A stretch of 64,000 nucleotides of DNA, taken from Sphingopyxis sp. Lineage in GTDB: Bacteria; Pseudomonadota; Alphaproteobacteria; Sphingomonadales; Sphingomonadaceae. Location: the NCBI GenBank assembly GCA_016793775.1, contig JAEULK010000030.1, positions 33,813-97,812 on the forward strand, given 5' to 3'. Both the position numbers and the translations under genes were made by a program. A model generated the notes under the pieces. The model was given only the letters and a program-made list of their open reading frames with translations. It searched no databases and was not told the origin of the DNA. Below, in pieces: positions 44,838 to 55,867 of this stretch. Position 1 is the first letter of the stretch. Each line of letters begins with the position of its first letter.

Positions 44838-45514
44838 CTCGCGTTGAGCGCCGCCGCCATCCGCGCCGCTGCGGCGTCATAGACGCGCGCCTTCAGCCCT
44901 CCGGTAACCGCCGCGGGCGCGCGGTCGGGATGGCCGCCGGCAAAAGGCGGGGCGGGATCATATTCGATCGCCAGCTGGATCGCCTGCGCGACCGCATCGC
45001 CCTTCAGCCGCGCGATCAGGGTCAGCGCGAAATCGAGCCCCGACGTCACCCCGCCGCTGGTGACGACATTGCCGTCCTCGACGACGCGCGCGTTCACGGA
45101 CTCGGCACCGACCAGCGGCAGCAGGTGCGTATAGCCCCAATGCGTCGTTGCGCGCTTGCCCGTCAGCAACCCCGCGCGGCCGAGCAGGAAGGCGCCGGTG
45201 CACACGCTCGTCACCCAGGTGGCGCCCGCCGCCTGAACTGCGATGAAGGCGATCGTCGCTGCGTCCCCCAGCGCCTCGACGACGCCATGCCCGCCGGGGA
45301 TGCAGAAGATGTCGGCCTGCGGCGCCGAGGCGAAATCATGCGTCGGCACGATGGAAAAGCCGCTGTCGGTGGCGATCGGGTCGAGACTGGCCGCGGCCCC
45401 GATGAGCGTGGCACCGGGCACGCGGCACAGCGCCTGCGCGGGCGCGGTGAAATCGAGCTGGGTGATGCCGGGGAACAGCAGGAATACGACGGTGGTGGGC
45501 GAGGTATCGGTCAT
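44834..45514 (-). CDS. DJ-1/PfpI-family protein, isonitrile hydratase/ThiJ-like
   Basis: 226-residue class I glutamine amidotransferase-like protein. FLLFPGITQLDFTAPAQAL at the start, CIPGGHG, and the nucleophile elbow WVTSVCTGAFLLGRAGLLTGKRATTHW (Cys at its centre) match the isonitrile hydratase/GlxA-N group. No AraC domain follows, so it is an enzyme rather than a regulator. Physiological substrate unknown. Convergent with the cyclase gene, overlapping its end by 4 bases. Confidence 0.85.
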   Translation of the reverse strand: MTDTSPTTVVFLLFPGITQLDFTAPAQALCRVPGATLIGAAASLDPIATDSGFSIVPTHDFASAPQADIFCIPGGHGVVEALGDAATIAFIAVQAAGATWVTSVCTGAFLLGRAGLLTGKRATTHWGYTHLLPLVGAESVNARVVEDGNVVTSGGVTSGLDFALTLIARLKGDAVAQAIQLAIEYDPAPPFAGGHPDRAPAAVTGGLKARVYDAAAARMAAALNAS

Positions 45515-45662
45515 GGGCCTGTCCTTGCGCGGCGTTGGATCACCCAGGCGCGCGGCTCGCAGGACCATCGGGTCCGTCCCGCTTCCCGATGGGTCTCCAT
45601 CTTCAGCGCCAGTCGCGGGACGCCCCTATTCTAACGCCGCACCGGCGCGAGCGGAAGGGTCG

Positions 45663-45872
45663 TTATCGCTTGTCCTGGTCCGGGTCGGCTGCCGGCGCTT
45701 CTGCGGTCGCCTCACCGTCGCGGCTTTCGAGCATCTCGGCGGCATCGTCGAGCGCCTTCGCTTCGCCCACGGTCACCCCGCCGGGGCCGGGTTCATTGTC
45801 GGTGCGGTCGCACGCCGCGACCGTCATCGCCGCGGCAGCGACCGCGATCAGCGCGGCCTTCCGGTTCGGCAT
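45663..45872 (-). CDS. Small predicted lipoprotein, 69 aa
   Basis: Signal sequence (RKAALIAVAAAAMTVAAC) ending in a lipobox with Cys21, followed by an acidic, low-complexity tail (LDDAAEMLESRDGEATAEAPAADPDQD). No family recognised. GGGAGAGA lies upstream of the ATG. Confidence 0.65.
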   Translation of the reverse strand: MPNRKAALIAVAAAAMTVAACDRTDNEPGPGGVTVGEAKALDDAAEMLESRDGEATAEAPAADPDQDKR

Positions 45873-45950
45873 CGTCTCTCTCCCGCAAAAAGGGCCCCAT
45901 CCGCACGCGAATGGAGCCCCTTCCGTTACACGCCTTGGCGCAGCAACGAC

Positions 45951-46280
45951 TTATTTCTTGTCGTTGGCTTCGGCCTTCTTGGTTTCTTCGGCGATCTTGT
46001 CGCCGGCCTTGGCGGCGGCGTCGCCGGCGGCGTTCACCGTGCCTTCGACGGCATTGCCGGCCTTGTCGGCGGCGCCTTCGACGGCGGCGGCGCCATCCTT
46101 GGCGGCGGCTGCGGTCGCGTCGGCGGCATCGGCAGCGCCTTCGGCGGCGGCATCGCCGGCAGTGGCGACGTCGGCGGCGGCCGAGTCAGCGGTTTCCGAA
46201 GCGGCGTCCTGCGTCTTTTCCGAGCAGGCGGCCAGGCTGAACGCCGCGGCGGCGATCGAGGTGATGATGAGTTTGCGCAT
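45951..46280 (-). CDS. Ala-rich repeat lipoprotein A
   Basis: 109 residues. Signal and lipobox (IITSIAAAAFSLAAC, Cys19) followed by an Ala-rich helix of 11-residue-like repeats (GAADAADATAAAAKDGAAA..., GAADKAGNAVEG) that resembles LEA-type or colicin-like coiled helices. Paralogous to the neighbouring gene at 46500-46817. AAAGGAATATCC precedes the ATG. Probably an envelope stress lipoprotein; function unknown. Confidence 0.7.
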   Translation of the reverse strand: MRKLIITSIAAAAFSLAACSEKTQDAASETADSAAADVATAGDAAAEGAADAADATAAAAKDGAAAVEGAADKAGNAVEGTVNAAGDAAAKAGDKIAEETKKAEANDKK

Positions 46281-46499
46281 GGATATTCCTTTCAAAACCA
46301 AAGAGACCGGCAACCTGCCGCTTGTCCGCAGGCCTAACGCGGTGCGGCGCGGTTAGCAACTGCGCAGCGGCAACGCGCGAACTGCGCGCCCGTTCCCAAC
46401 AAAAATCGTCCCAAAACGGCAATCGCCCAAAACGGAAAAGGGGCCGCCGGCACGCGCCGACGACCCCCCAATCCTTTGGCCGAAAAGCCGGAAAGAAGC

Positions 46500-46817
46500 T
46501 TACTTCTTGGCTTCTTCGGTCGCGGCCTTGGCTTCGCCGACGGCGTCCTTGGCAGCGGCAGCGGCTTCGCCGGCCTTGTCGGCAGCTTGGCCAGCCTTGT
46601 CGGCAGCGCCGGTCGCGGCGTCGGCAGCTTCGCCAGCGGCAGCGGCGGTCGCGTCGGCGGCACCGGCAGCGGCATCCATCGCACCGTCGGCAGCGCCTTC
46701 GGTGGTCGCTTCGGTCGTCGCTTCGGGGGTCGCGGCTTCGTCAGCCTTCTTTTCGCCGCAAGCGGCGAGGCCCAGCGAGGCGGCGAGGACGAGCGACAGA
46801 GTGATGGTCTTTTTCAT
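46500..46817 (-). CDS. Ala-rich repeat lipoprotein B
   Basis: 105 residues. Signal and lipobox (ITLSLVLAASLGLAAC, Cys20), then acidic Thr/Ala repeats (PEATTEATTEGAADG) and GAADKAGQAADKAGEAAAAAKDAVGEAKAATEEAKK, an LEA-like amphipathic helix. The tail (AKAATEEAKK) and body resemble lipoprotein A (EETKKAEANDKK), so the two are probably tandem duplicates. GAGGGG precedes the ATG. Confidence 0.7.
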   Translation of the reverse strand: MKKTITLSLVLAASLGLAACGEKKADEAATPEATTEATTEGAADGAMDAAAGAADATAAAAGEAADAATGAADKAGQAADKAGEAAAAAKDAVGEAKAATEEAKK

Positions 46818-47025
46818 ATGGGAATACCCCTCTCGATTGAACTGATCGGTAGCCTTCCGAATAGGGTCCATTTCCGACCCGGCGAATTGCCAACCGACGT
46901 CCTCGCTACAATTTCGCAAAAAGCGGCGCAACGGGGTTTTTGCGCGCTTTGGCGCAAATGAGCCAAGGCGCTTGTTCATCTTTGCGCAAGGTGCCGGAAA
47001 TGCGGCACGGCGCTTGGTTGACTGG

Positions 47026-47045
47026 ATATAAAGAAATCTTTATAT
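47026..47045. promoter_or_regulatory. Palindromic operator ahead of the methionine operon
   Basis: Perfect ATATAAAG-AAAT-CTTTATAT, ending 8 bases before the GTG start of the ArsR-type gene. The A/T-rich palindrome stands out from GC-rich surroundings and is the likely autoregulatory site of that repressor. Confidence 0.75.
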
Positions 47046-47053
47046 GTTGCTCC

Positions 47054-48040
47054 GTGACCGAGTTGATCGACATTTTCCGCGCCTTGGCGGACCCGACCCG
47101 CCTGCGAGTCGTCGCGCTGCTGCGCGAGATGGAATTGGCGATCGGCGAACTCGCTATCGTCCTCGAACAAAGCCAGCCGCGCGTGTCGCGCCACGTCCGC
47201 ATCCTCGCCGACGCCGGGATCATCGAGCGCCGCCGCGAAGGCAGCTGGGTTTTCCTTCGCATCGCCGAGGGCGGCCCGGTCGGCCAGATCCTTGCCCACG
47301 CCGAACTCTGGCCCTTTTCGCCGCGCGAGGCGCTGATCATCGGTTACGACGCGCAGCGGCTCGCCGCCATCCGCACCGAACGCGCCGCGGTCGCCGAACG
47401 CTATTTCGCCGACCATGCCGCCGAATGGGACAAGATCCGCTCGCGCCATGTCGCCGAGAGCGAGGTCGAGGCGGCGATGCTGGCGATGGTGGCCGGCCGC
47501 CGGCTCGGCCATCTGCTCGACATCGGTACCGGTACCGGCCGCATGGCGGAGATTTTCGCGCCGACGGTGCGCCGCATCACGGCGCTCGACCGCAGCCCCG
47601 AAATGTTGCGCATCGCGCGCGCCAAGCTCGCCGACCAGCCGGTGCCGATCGACCTGGTGCAGGGCGATTTCCTCAACCTGCCGCTCGCCGACGCCAGCAT
47701 CGACAGCATCGTCATCCATCAGGCCTTGCACTTCGCGCACGAACCCGACCGGGTGATCGCCGAGGCGAGCCGCGTGCTGCGCGGCGGCGGCCATTTGCTG
47801 ATCGTCGATTTCGCGCCGCACGAGGACGAGGAAATGCGCAGCGTCGCGGCGCACGCGCGCCTGGGCTTTTCCGACGCGCAGATCCGCGGCTGGTTCGCCT
47901 CGGCGGGCATGGTGCTCGAAACGGCGCAGACGCTCGAAGGCGGCGACCTTGCGGTCAAGCTCTGGCTCGGCCGCCGCCGCTCCGACGAAGATCAGAACCC
48001 CGCCCAATCGGACGGCCAACGCAAAAGGCTTGCGGCATGA
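47054..48040 (+). CDS. ArsR-family regulator fused to SAM-dependent methyltransferase
   Basis: 328 residues. The N-terminal winged helix is ArsR-like (IFRALADPTRLRVVALLREMELAIGELAIVLEQSQPRVSRHVRIL). It lacks the CxC metal site. The C-terminal half is a class I methyltransferase (LLDIGTGTGRMAEIF for SAM binding, HQALHFAHEPDRVI). In such fusions the methyltransferase fold probably senses SAM or SAH to control methionine genes, as for SahR-type regulators. GTG start at 47054. ATGA overlap with metF; the palindrome upstream suits autoregulation. Confidence 0.85.
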   Translation: MTELIDIFRALADPTRLRVVALLREMELAIGELAIVLEQSQPRVSRHVRILADAGIIERRREGSWVFLRIAEGGPVGQILAHAELWPFSPREALIIGYDAQRLAAIRTERAAVAERYFADHAAEWDKIRSRHVAESEVEAAMLAMVAGRRLGHLLDIGTGTGRMAEIFAPTVRRITALDRSPEMLRIARAKLADQPVPIDLVQGDFLNLPLADASIDSIVIHQALHFAHEPDRVIAEASRVLRGGGHLLIVDFAPHEDEEMRSVAAHARLGFSDAQIRGWFASAGMVLETAQTLEGGDLAVKLWLGRRRSDEDQNPAQSDGQRKRLAA

Positions 48041-48978
48041 CGACCAATCTCAACTCGCTGGCGGAGGCGCACCGCGCCGCCGCGTCGCCGCTCTTCGCGG
48101 GGCTGGCCGGCGACATCGGCATCAGCTTTGAATTTTTCCCGCCCAAGACCGACAAGATGGGCGAGACCTTGTGGGACTCGATCCGCACGCTCGAACCGCT
48201 CGGGCCGAATTTTGTGTCGGTGACTTATGGCGCGGGCGGGTCGACGCGCGAGCGCACCCATGCGACCGTCGCGCGCATCGTCCAGGAAACCAGCATCCCC
48301 GCCGCCGCGCACCTGACCTGCGTCGATGCCAGCCGCGACGAGATCGCCGAGGTGGCGCAGGCCTATTGGGATGCCGGGGTGCGCCATATCGTCGCGCTGC
48401 GCGGCGACCCGCCGGTGCAGGGCGAGACCTTCCAGGCGCGGGCGGATGGCTATAGCTGCGCCGCCGAGCTGGTGTCGGGGCTGCTGAAGATTGCGCCCTT
48501 CGAAATCTCGGTCGCCGCCAATCCCGAAACGCACCCCGAGGCGCTGAGCCCCGCGGCCGACATCGACAATCTCAAGCGCAAGCTCGACGCCGGAGCGACG
48601 CGCGCGGTGTCGCAATTCTTCTTCGAGCCCGACACCTTCTTCCGCTTCCGCGACGCCGCGGCGGCGGCGGGCATCACCGCGCCGATCCTGCCCGGAATCA
48701 TGCCGGTCAGCAATTTCGGTGCGATCATACGCATGTCGGCGATGTGCGGCACCGACGTGCCGCGCTGGCTCGCGCAACTCTTCGACGGGCTCGACGACCT
48801 GCCCGCCGCGCGCCAGCTCGTCGCCGCGACGACCGCCGCCGAACTCTGCCGCCGGTTGTACGCCGGCGGAGTGCGCGATTTCCATTTCTACACGCTCAAC
48901 CGCGCCGAGCTCAGCTATGCGATCTGCCATATGCTGGGGGTTCGCCCGGCGGCCCCCGCAACGGAGAAAGCCGCATGA
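48037..48978 (+). CDS. metF: 5,10-methylenetetrahydrofolate reductase
   Basis: 313-residue FAD enzyme reducing methylene-THF to 5-methyl-THF, the methyl donor for MetH. SFEFFPPKTDKM carries the conserved Glu. VTYGAGGSTRERT, HLTCVDASRDEI, ALRGDPP and SQFFFEPDTFFRF are all family blocks. Start overlaps the regulator stop (ATGA), so it is in the same operon. Confidence 0.97.
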   Translation: MTTNLNSLAEAHRAAASPLFAGLAGDIGISFEFFPPKTDKMGETLWDSIRTLEPLGPNFVSVTYGAGGSTRERTHATVARIVQETSIPAAAHLTCVDASRDEIAEVAQAYWDAGVRHIVALRGDPPVQGETFQARADGYSCAAELVSGLLKIAPFEISVAANPETHPEALSPAADIDNLKRKLDAGATRAVSQFFFEPDTFFRFRDAAAAAGITAPILPGIMPVSNFGAIIRMSAMCGTDVPRWLAQLFDGLDDLPAARQLVAATTAAELCRRLYAGGVRDFHFYTLNRAELSYAICHMLGVRPAAPATEKAA

Positions 48979-48989
48979 CCGCCGCAGGG

Positions 48990-49082
48990 CCAATAAATAG
49001 GGACAGTCCCTATTTATCGTCGACTAACTTTGGCGATCCGATTGCCGCTGTCCGAAAAATAGGGACTGTCCCTATTTATTGG
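48990..49082. mobile_element. 93-bp MITE/REP-like element with 26-bp terminal inverted repeats
   Basis: The 26-bp ends 48990-49015 and 49057-49082 are exact reverse complements. Each is itself a near-palindrome around AAATAGGGAC-N-GTCCCTATTT. The 41-bp centre is unrelated and non-coding. The right end runs into the GGAGG ribosome binding site of metH1. Resembles REP/RAYT-associated elements. Confidence 0.75.
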
Positions 49083-49093
49083 AGGAACCGCCC

Positions 49094-50143
49094 ATGACCA
49101 CCGCCCGTGAAGCCTTGCTCGCCGCCGCGAGGGACCGCATCCTGATCACCGACGGCGCGTTCGGGACCGAGATCCAGAACTGGAAATTGTCGGAAGGCGA
49201 CTATGCCGGAACGCTAGGGCTCAGCCACGACCAGAAGGGCAATAACGATATCCTCGCGCTGACCCGTCCCGACGTACCCGAAAGCATTCACCGCGCCTAT
49301 TTCGCGGCGGGCGCCGACATCGCCGAGACAAACACCTTCAGCGCCAACCGGATCAGCCAGGCCGATTATGGCGCCGAACATCTGGTGCGCGAGATCAACG
49401 TCGAAAGCGCGAAACTGGCGCGCCGCGTCGCCGACGAATTTCAGGCCAAGGATGGTCGCCCGCGCTTCGTCGCCGGCGCGATCGGCCCGACGAACAAGAC
49501 GCTGTCGCTGTCGCCCGACGTCAACGATCCCGGCTTTCGCGAGATCGACTTCGACTATCTGAAAGACGTGTATCGCGAACAGATCGACGCGCTGGTCGAG
49601 GGCGGGGTGGACTTCATCCTGATCGAGACGATCTTCGACACGCTCAACGCTAAGGCCGGGATCATGGCGGCGATCGAGGCCGGCGACGCGCTGGGCCGCG
49701 ACCTGCCGATCATGTTGTCGATGACGCTGACCGACCTGTCGGGGCGCAACCTGTCGGGGCATACGGTCGAGGCCTTCTGGCACGCGGTGCGCCATGCGCG
49801 GCCGCTGACGATCGGGCTCAACTGCTCCTTCGGCGCGACGCAGCTCCGCCCGCACGTCAAGACGCTCAGCGAGATCGCCGACACGCTGATCATGGTCTAT
49901 CCCAATGCCGGGCTGCCCAACGAACTCGGCGAATATGACGAGATGCCCGACACCACCGCCGGACTCGTCCGCGAATGGGCGGGGCATGGCCAGGTCAACA
50001 TCCTCGGCGGCTGCTGCGGCTCGACCCCGGCGCATATCGCCGCGATCGCGAAGGCGGTCGAAGGGCTGCCGGCGCGCGCGCTGCCCGAGGTGATGGTGCG
50101 GACGAGGCTGGCGGGGCTGGAACCCTTCACGATGGCGGCCTAG
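49094..50143 (+). CDS. metH1: Methionine synthase part 1: homocysteine-binding module
   Basis: 349-residue homocysteine S-methyltransferase domain of cobalamin-dependent methionine synthase. ILITDGAFGTEIQ is at the N-terminus. The three zinc cysteines are Cys244 (LNCSFG) and Cys307-Cys308 (GGCCGSTP). The other MetH modules are on the next gene. Split metH is known from Caulobacter and other alphaproteobacteria. GGAGG lies directly before the ATG. Confidence 0.95.
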   Translation: MTTAREALLAAARDRILITDGAFGTEIQNWKLSEGDYAGTLGLSHDQKGNNDILALTRPDVPESIHRAYFAAGADIAETNTFSANRISQADYGAEHLVREINVESAKLARRVADEFQAKDGRPRFVAGAIGPTNKTLSLSPDVNDPGFREIDFDYLKDVYREQIDALVEGGVDFILIETIFDTLNAKAGIMAAIEAGDALGRDLPIMLSMTLTDLSGRNLSGHTVEAFWHAVRHARPLTIGLNCSFGATQLRPHVKTLSEIADTLIMVYPNAGLPNELGEYDEMPDTTAGLVREWAGHGQVNILGGCCGSTPAHIAAIAKAVEGLPARALPEVMVRTRLAGLEPFTMAA

Positions 50144-50145
50144 TT

Positions 50146-50273
50146 CCCCCTCCCGCTTGCGGGAGGGGTTAGGGGAGGGCCTGTTCCTTTCCGGCGCCGC
50201 CCGTTGATTTGACAAGCCCTCCCGTGATGGGAGGCATGTGACTCCCATCACCCCCTCCCGCCAGCGGGAGGAA
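50146..50273. repeat. Tandem CCCTCCCGC-type palindromes between metH1 and metH2
   Basis: CCCCCTCCCGCTTGCGGGAG at 50146-50165, then CCCTCCCGTGATGGGAGG and a final CCCCCTCCCGCCAGCGGGAG ending near 50271. Non-coding, inside the operon. Confidence 0.7.
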
Positions 50274-50286
50274 GAAGAAGAGCCCG

Positions 50287-52911
<2,625 letters not shown>

Positions 52912-52923
52912 CGAAGGCCGCCG

Positions 52924-53892
52924 ATGACCGAAGCCCTTGAAATCGCCTGCCTCGAAGAGTTCTGGGCGTCGCATTCGGGCAAGGGGCCGCCGCTCGACGA
53001 GATGGTCGGGAAATTGCTGCTCGACACGCTGGGTCTCGGCAACCAGCAGGTGTTCGAGCAGCTCTATTTGGTGAAGCCGGATTTTGCCGGTTTCCAGCGG
53101 TGGATAATCGAAACCGCAGGTCAGCCCGACCCGTGCCTCGTCGATCGCTACCACGCATGGCTGTACGACATGCCGCCGGGCGAAGAGGCGCAGGCGCAGC
53201 TCGATGCGATCGCCGCCATGCCCGACGTGCTCGACGCCGCCGCGCTCGCGCATTGGGACGAGCATGGCTATGTCATCCTGTCCGATGCGATTTCGGCTGA
53301 CGAGATAGACGCTGTGAAAACCCTGCTGTGGAGCGTTATCGAGGCATCCCCCGACGATGTCGAAAGCTGGTACAACGCCAGGACGAACGGCATCATGGTC
53401 CCGCATTTCCAGCACCCCGCGCTCGAAGCCGCGCGCCGCAGCCCGCACATTCATAAGGCCTTTGCCCAGCTATGGGGCGCCGAAAACCTGTGGGTGATCA
53501 TCGATCGCATGGGCTTCAACCCGCCCGAGCGCCCCGGCCATCCGTTCAGCGGTTCGGATATCCATTGGGACGCCAGCCTCGTCCAGCCGATCCCCTTCCA
53601 TACCCAGGCGGTGCTCTATCTGTCGGATACCGAGGCGGATCAGGGCGCCTTCCGCTGCGTCCCCGGCTTCCACAAGCGCATCGACGACTGGCTCGCCGGG
53701 CTGAACGGCGCCAACCCGCGCGAGGCCGACCTGTCGGCCGGGGTGAAGCATGTCGCGGGCCGGGCGGGCGACCTGATCATCTGGCGTCAGGACCTGCCCC
53801 ACGCCGCCAGCCCGAACCGGTCGGACAAGCCCCGGCTGGCGCAATATCTGACCTATTATTCGCCCGACATGGTGATCCGGCCCTGGCGTTAA
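52924..53892 (+). CDS. Phytanoyl-CoA dioxygenase (PhyH) family protein
   Basis: 322 residues. A helical N-terminal extension of about 95 residues precedes a 2-oxoglutarate/Fe(II) oxygenase core (HWDEHGYVILSDAISADEI). Iron ligands are HWD in DIHWDASLV and a distal His in DLPHAASPNRS, with Arg as the likely 2-oxoglutarate contact (PHAASPNRSDKPR). The substrate is unknown. Twelve bases after metH2, so co-transcription is possible. Confidence 0.85.
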   Translation: MTEALEIACLEEFWASHSGKGPPLDEMVGKLLLDTLGLGNQQVFEQLYLVKPDFAGFQRWIIETAGQPDPCLVDRYHAWLYDMPPGEEAQAQLDAIAAMPDVLDAAALAHWDEHGYVILSDAISADEIDAVKTLLWSVIEASPDDVESWYNARTNGIMVPHFQHPALEAARRSPHIHKAFAQLWGAENLWVIIDRMGFNPPERPGHPFSGSDIHWDASLVQPIPFHTQAVLYLSDTEADQGAFRCVPGFHKRIDDWLAGLNGANPREADLSAGVKHVAGRAGDLIIWRQDLPHAASPNRSDKPRLAQYLTYYSPDMVIRPWR

Positions 53893-53985
53893 CGGCTTGG
53901 GCGGCCCCCGTCCGCTTTCGGGACGCCGCGCCCATTAACCAGCCTTGCAAACGACTGGCGCGCGGCAATCGCCTATAGCCGCGCC

Positions 53986-54939
53986 ATGATCCGCATCCGT
54001 CCCAGCCTCGTCGCCGCGCTGCTCATTGCCGCCGTGGTCGCCTCCGCCCCCGCCCCCGCGCAGACCGGCGGCGCACCCTACAGTATCGACGGGCGGGGCT
54101 TTTCGCGCCTGCAGGATGCGGTCGATGCGATCGGCGACGGGCAGGGGACGATCACCATCGCGTCGGGCTATCACCGCGACTGCGCGGTGCAGACCGCGGG
54201 GCGCATCGCTTTCGTGGCCGCCGAACCCGGCCAGGCGATCTTCGACGGGGTGACCTGCGAGGGCAAGGCGGCGCTGGTGCTGCGCGGCGCGGGCGCCAAA
54301 GTGGACGGCATCGTCTTTCAGAACATGCGCGTGCCCGATGGCAATGGGGCGGGCATCCGGCTTGAAAAAAGCGACCTCGACATCGTCAATGCGATGTTCC
54401 GCAACAGCGAGGAAGGCCTGCTGTCGGCCGACGATCCCGAAGCGACGCTGACCATCGACCGCTCGACCTTCTCGCGCCTCGGCCGCTGCGACCGCGGGCT
54501 GAGCTGCGCGCACAGCGTCTATACCGGCATATACGGCCGCGTCATCGTCACCCGCACCCGCTTCGAAAAGGGCAGCGGCGGCCATTATTTCAAGTCGCGC
54601 GGGATCGCCATCGACATCCGCGACAACAGCTTCGACGACACCCAGGGCACCGGCACCAATTATATGATCGACCTGCCCTCGGGCTCGGTCGGCCAGATCG
54701 CGGGCAATATGTTCGTACAGGGGCGCGACAAGGAAAATTATTCGGCGCTGATCGCGGTCGCCGCGGAAGAGCGCAAGAACCCGTCGCGCGGGCTGGTCAT
54801 CCAGGGCAACCGCGCCAGTCTGCCCGCGGGCATGGATCGCAAGTCGGTGTTCGTCGCCGACTGGAGCGGCGAAGCGCTGGCGATCGGCGCGAACGAACTG
54901 GGGGCGGGGCTGACGCGGTTCGAGAAGCGCTCGAACTAA
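53986..54939 (+). CDS. Secreted right-handed parallel beta-helix protein
   Basis: 317 residues. Signal peptide (LVAALLIAAVVASAPAPAQT), then repeated beta-helix turns: GFSRLQDAVDAIGDGQGTITIASGYH, VDGIVFQNMRVPDGNGAGIRLEKSDLDIVNAMFRNSEEG and the YGRVIVTRTRFEKGSGGHYFKSR series. The opening resembles pectin-lyase-like folds, but catalytic residues are not identifiable. Probable carbohydrate-binding or lyase-like periplasmic protein. Confidence 0.78.
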   Translation: MIRIRPSLVAALLIAAVVASAPAPAQTGGAPYSIDGRGFSRLQDAVDAIGDGQGTITIASGYHRDCAVQTAGRIAFVAAEPGQAIFDGVTCEGKAALVLRGAGAKVDGIVFQNMRVPDGNGAGIRLEKSDLDIVNAMFRNSEEGLLSADDPEATLTIDRSTFSRLGRCDRGLSCAHSVYTGIYGRVIVTRTRFEKGSGGHYFKSRGIAIDIRDNSFDDTQGTGTNYMIDLPSGSVGQIAGNMFVQGRDKENYSALIAVAAEERKNPSRGLVIQGNRASLPAGMDRKSVFVADWSGEALAIGANELGAGLTRFEKRSN

Positions 54940-54972
54940 AACGCCCTCTCACCAACGGATCGTGGGTAGAGT

Positions 54973-55479
54973 TTAAGCTTCCCCACGCGTTTCGATCAGC
55001 GAGGCGGCCAGCGCCTCGGCGGGCGACTTCCCGCCCCACAGCACGAACTGGAACACCGGGTAAAAGCGCTCGCACTCGTCGATCGCGCTTTCGATCAACG
55101 TCTCGGTCAGGTCGAGCGGCAGCGCCGCGTCGCTGCCCAGCAGCAGGCCGTGGCGGAACAATATCGTGCCGCTGTTCGACCACAGCTCGAAATGGCCGAG
55201 CCAGAGCTGTTCGTTGATCAGCGCCAGCGCCTCATGCGCCACGGCGCGCTTGTCCTCGACGACGCGGATGTCGGGAAAGGCGAGCAGCTGGATGACGCCG
55301 TCGTCGGCGCGCCACACCGCGCGCAGTTCATAGGTCGTCCAGCTGCCCTGCGCGGTCGCGACGATCTCGTCCTCGCCGACCATCTCGTGCGGCCAGTCGT
55401 GCGCGGCGAAATAGGACGCCAGCATTTCCATCGGCGCCGCGTCCTGGCCGTCGTCTTCGTCGTAGATATCGTCGCTCAT
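54973..55479 (-). CDS. YbjN domain protein
   Basis: 168 residues, acidic. ASYFAAHDWPHEMVGEDEIVATAQGSWTTYELRAVWRADDGVIQLLAF is the YbjN core (T3SS-chaperone-like fold), followed by FELWSNSGTILFRHGL. E. coli YbjN affects motility and stress tolerance; the role here is unknown. Co-oriented with ubiK and tspO-like genes. Confidence 0.85.
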   Translation of the reverse strand: MSDDIYDEDDGQDAAPMEMLASYFAAHDWPHEMVGEDEIVATAQGSWTTYELRAVWRADDGVIQLLAFPDIRVVEDKRAVAHEALALINEQLWLGHFELWSNSGTILFRHGLLLGSDAALPLDLTETLIESAIDECERFYPVFQFVLWGGKSPAEALAASLIETRGEA

Positions 55480-55524
55480 GCGCGCGCCTTTAGCGGGAAA
55501 CGCGCAAGGTGGCGAGTCGCTGCA

Positions 55525-55827
55525 TCAGGCCTGGGGTTTGCGCGCCGCGGGCTTCGCCGCCGCCTTGGGGGCCGCCGCAGCTTTGGGCGCCGCGCCTTCC
55601 AGCTTGTCGAGCCGCGCCTTCAGCGCTTCGGCGTCGGCGCGCGCGGTTGCGGCCATTTGTTTGACGGCGTCAAATTCCTCGCGGCTGACGAAATCCATGC
55701 GGCCTATCCATTCCTTGGCGCGCTCGCGCATCGCGGATTCGGCCTCGCGGCCGGCGCCGGCGACGGTTCCGGCGACGCCGTTCACCATCTTGGCCAGATC
55801 GTCGAAAAAGCGGTTTTCGCTCTGCAT
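55525..55827 (-). CDS. ubiK: UbiK-family accessory factor of ubiquinone synthesis
   Basis: 100 residues. NRFFDDLAKMVNGVAGTVAGAGREAESAMRERAKEWIGRMDFVSREEFDAVKQMA is the membrane-fusogenic/UbiK helix-coil pattern, followed by an Ala/Lys/Pro tail. UbiK binds the UbiJ complex in aerobic ubiquinone biosynthesis. The ATG at 55827 has AAAGGAAG upstream, and family similarity begins there. Confidence 0.82.
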   Translation of the reverse strand: MQSENRFFDDLAKMVNGVAGTVAGAGREAESAMRERAKEWIGRMDFVSREEFDAVKQMAATARADAEALKARLDKLEGAAPKAAAAPKAAAKPAARKPQA

Positions 55828-55867
55828 GTTCGTCACTTCCTTTGTCGGGGGAGAACCCCTTGCCGGT

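Noticed and set aside
46322-46804. + strand Arg-rich frame across the Ala-rich lipoprotein
   Set aside because: Shadow of an Ala-rich repeat; the - strand gene has a lipobox and RBS.
46818-47053. SAM or cobalamin riboswitch before the methionine operon
   Set aside because: Only about 230 bases, no SAM-family or cobalamin-box motif seen; the A/T palindrome explains regulation better.
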